From the NCBI GenBank assembly GCA_910579335.1, contig CAJTUQ010000027.1:1-7492 (forward strand): DNA of 7,492 nt, in the 5' to 3' direction. Shown piece after piece: positions 5,695-7,492 of the stretch. The notes under the pieces are model-generated. The model saw only the letters and a list, made by a program, of their open reading frames with translations. It made no database searches and was not told the origin of the DNA. The first letter of the stretch is position 1. Every line of letters starts with the position of its first letter. The position numbers and the translations under genes were made by a program. This DNA is from an uncultured Dorea sp. (lineage in GTDB: Bacteria; Bacillota; Clostridia; Lachnospirales; Lachnospiraceae).

Positions 5695-7492
5695 GGAATA
5701 TTTGAAATCAGCGTATCATCGGAAGAGCTGGAAAGCAAGGGAGGAGAGGTGACAGTATCTGTCGCCGGAGAGGAATTAAATGATGAGATATGGTGGACAT
5801 TGGAAAAACGGACATTCACGCAGGATGGGGAGGAGATTTATGAAACCATAGGGGAAAAGATGAATGCCGCAGAGGTGGACGATACCCGTATGTATTCGGA
5901 ATTTCCTGTTAATGTTCCGGAAAATGAAGAAACGGAGGATGCGGCATACCGGATTCGTGTATCCAGGACAGAGCCCTTTCATCCCGAATCCGGCGAGTAC
6001 GTATGGGAAGAAACGGATGTAACGCTTACCGTACTGGCCGGGGATAAAGAGGACACTACAGCAGGGGTACAGCCGCAGGCAGATGCAGGAGAAGAGGAAA
6101 ATCCGGGGAAAGAATCAGAGGAAGATGCAGAGCCGGATGAGGACAATGACGGGGAAACACTGGAAATGTACGGTGAATCTGAGAATGCACAAAAAGAGGC
6201 TGTTATCCCGAAGGAGATAACGCCGCAGGCGGCCTCCGTACCAAAATATCATAATATTCCGGCGTATCAGCAAAAGGATATTTTCAGTACGGAAACAGTA
6301 AGAATCAAAGGGGTTCCCACAGAGGAAATTACGGGCGGCGTGAAGAAACCGCTCACGAAATCAATCAAATTTAAAATCTTTAACTGTACAAAGCAGAAAG
6401 TAGAGCAGTACGTGCAGTCTCAAAATGGAATGCTTCCGGACTTAAATCTGGTGAAAGACCACAATTATATAATTTTTGCAGTGAATTCGGAATACCAGAT
6501 GAAGAATACATATATCTGGGTAAAAGGGAATCAGATCGTCGATATTAAGAAAAATGCCGACACATATGATTATCCGGAGCTTACAAGCCTGCAGCTTTCA
6601 AAAAGAGGCAGTGTTACGGATGATCCTGAGGACACAGACAGAGTGCTTGTAAATCTTCCGGTTTACTACAAAGAAGGCAGGATGTTCGGGATTAAAGTCA
6701 GGCTGGTAAGTGATGTTGAGACGGTGGAAGCCATCAGCGGCGGAAGCGATGGAAAGATTCTTGTCAATCTTCTGGAAGACGTTACCTATATGGTTACCGT
6801 AGATAACAGCAAATATGACGTGGAGATGTTTCCAATTGCTGTAAAAGACAAGTCAGAGTATGAGGGAGCCAGATATTATTATGACCATTCAAATTGTAAA
6901 AGGGTTACGGAGCTTCATCTTATAGATAAAAAGAATGCGCATAAAAATGATAAGACAATTACAAGCCTGTCGGGAAATACGACAATATCGGGCTTTAATT
7001 TCAAGGATTTTCTTGCAATGGAGAAAAAACTCAGTAAGAGCCTTGTGACAGAATTAAGCGGCAAAGACTATGACGTGTTTGATATCAGCGTTGTCAATCC
7101 GCACAGGTGGGAGATTTCGAAGCTTGCAGCCGGAAACTTCCATATCACGGAGAAAATCAGTTCAAAGAAAAAGGTCCGTCAGGTTTACTGCATAAACGGT
7201 GCGGGGAAATTAGTACCGCTTAGTTTTAAGCAGGAAAAGAACATGGTAAGTTTTTCGATGAACAGCTTATCGATACATCCTGTCGTAATAGAGTACAAGG
7301 GAAGCTCTTCCTCGGCGGGAAATCAGACCGGTACAGGCGTAGAAGTCGAAAAGATTACAGTCACCGGTATGTCTAAAAGCATTGCCGCCGGAAAAAAGAT
7401 TCAGCTGAAAGCGAAGATTACGCCTTCGGACGCTTCAAATCAGGCGGTCAAATGGACAAGTTCGAATAAGAAATATGCGACCGTAGATTCAA
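5602..7492 (+). CDS. Exported multidomain surface protein with BIG2 Ig-like domain, 3' end outside window
   Basis: The frame is open from ATG 5602 to the window end, giving 630 residues with no stop. Residues 1-31 are a signal peptide: basic MRMWKKQMLSK, hydrophobic IVAFALIFGCFAG, probable cleavage after TVKA. The Cys at 21 is a poor lipobox match (IFGC). Residues ~36-146 look like an Ig-like beta domain (EISVSSEELESKGGEVTVSV ... VTLTVLAG). Residues ~147-212 are an acidic, disordered linker rich in Glu/Asp. Residues ~213-510 are not recognised. Residues ~511-566 (from GNFHITEKI to HPVVIEYKG) resemble the small beta module often found in clostridial surface proteins before Ig-like repeats. After a Ser/Gly linker, residues ~581-630 are the start of a BIG2 domain (VEKITVTG, AAGKKIQLKAKITPSDASNQ, VKWTSSN). 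BIG2 domains occur in cell-surface adhesins and wall-bound enzymes. More BIG2 copies and an anchor probably lie beyond the window. The exact function is unknown. Confidence 0.85.
   Translation, partial: MRMWKKQMLSKIVAFALIFGCFAGTGITVKAGIFEISVSSEELESKGGEVTVSVAGEELNDEIWWTLEKRTFTQDGEEIYETIGEKMNAAEVDDTRMYSEFPVNVPENEETEDAAYRIRVSRTEPFHPESGEYVWEETDVTLTVLAGDKEDTTAGVQPQADAGEEENPGKESEEDAEPDEDNDGETLEMYGESENAQKEAVIPKEITPQAASVPKYHNIPAYQQKDIFSTETVRIKGVPTEEITGGVKKPLTKSIKFKIFNCTKQKVEQYVQSQNGMLPDLNLVKDHNYIIFAVNSEYQMKNTYIWVKGNQIVDIKKNADTYDYPELTSLQLSKRGSVTDDPEDTDRVLVNLPVYYKEGRMFGIKVRLVSDVETVEAISGGSDGKILVNLLEDVTYMVTVDNSKYDVEMFPIAVKDKSEYEGARYYYDHSNCKRVTELHLIDKKNAHKNDKTITSLSGNTTISGFNFKDFLAMEKKLSKSLVTELSGKDYDVFDISVVNPHRWEISKLAAGNFHITEKISSKKKVRQVYCINGAGKLVPLSFKQEKNMVSFSMNSLSIHPVVIEYKGSSSSAGNQTGTGVEVEKITVTGMSKSIAAGKKIQLKAKITPSDASNQAVKWTSSNKKYATVDS
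7342..7492 (+). other. BIG2 (bacterial Ig-like group 2) domain, cut by window end
   Basis: Residues 581-630 of the surface protein follow the BIG2 pattern: VEKITVTG strand, a small-residue/Gly turn, QLKAKITPSDAS, then VKWTSSNKKYATVDS. The second half of the domain (usually a Gly turn and a final strand) is beyond the window. Confidence 0.85.

Noticed and set aside
5260..5819. Minus-strand reading frames across the terminator, the promoter and the start of the surface-protein gene
   Set aside because: They oppose genes with clear domains, have no ribosome sites, run through the hairpin and promoter, and encode sequences without recognisable motifs.

Overview
The window looks like chromosomal DNA from a low-to-moderate G+C anaerobic Firmicute, most likely Clostridia of the Lachnospiraceae type. 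The reasons are strong AGGAGG-type ribosome sites, TTG/GTG starts among ATG starts, base composition near half G+C by eye, Lachnospiraceae-style GT2 glycosyltransferases in tandem, and a secreted protein carrying a BIG2-type bacterial Ig-like domain. The assignment comes from family style; there is no rRNA or other species marker. All recognisable genes lie on the + strand.

Layout: (1) Bases 1-900 hold the 3' part of a tandem rhodanese-domain protein whose start is upstream of the window. A clear intrinsic terminator follows at 921-948. (2) Bases 1022-5400 hold a tight three-gene glycosyltransferase cluster. The first gene is a two-module fusion of a CgeB/GT4-like domain and a GT2 domain with a coiled-coil tail. 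The second is a GT2 enzyme with the same kind of tail. The third is a GT2 enzyme without that tail, probably starting at a TTG codon. Gaps are about 20-25 bases, and the cluster ends at a 15-bp perfect hairpin (5419-5453). (3) A sigmaA-like promoter (5521-5550, TATAAT) and a strong ribosome site lead into a long reading frame that stays open from 5602 to the end of the window. It encodes an exported, multidomain surface protein with a signal peptide, an N-terminal Ig-like region, an acidic linker, an unassigned middle, and the start of a BIG2 domain.

Working together (inference): the three glycosyltransferase genes are very probably co-transcribed and add successive sugars to one surface glycan, either a capsule/cell-wall polysaccharide or a protein-linked glycan. 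Their four catalytic modules carry different active-site signatures, which suggests several different linkages. The adjacent surface protein has its own promoter and could be a neighbour only, or an acceptor or partner of that glycan; the sequence does not decide. The rhodanese gene is separated by a terminator and is probably unrelated.

No tRNA, rRNA, CRISPR array, insertion sequence or attachment site was seen. No intergenic stretch exceeds about 200 bases.
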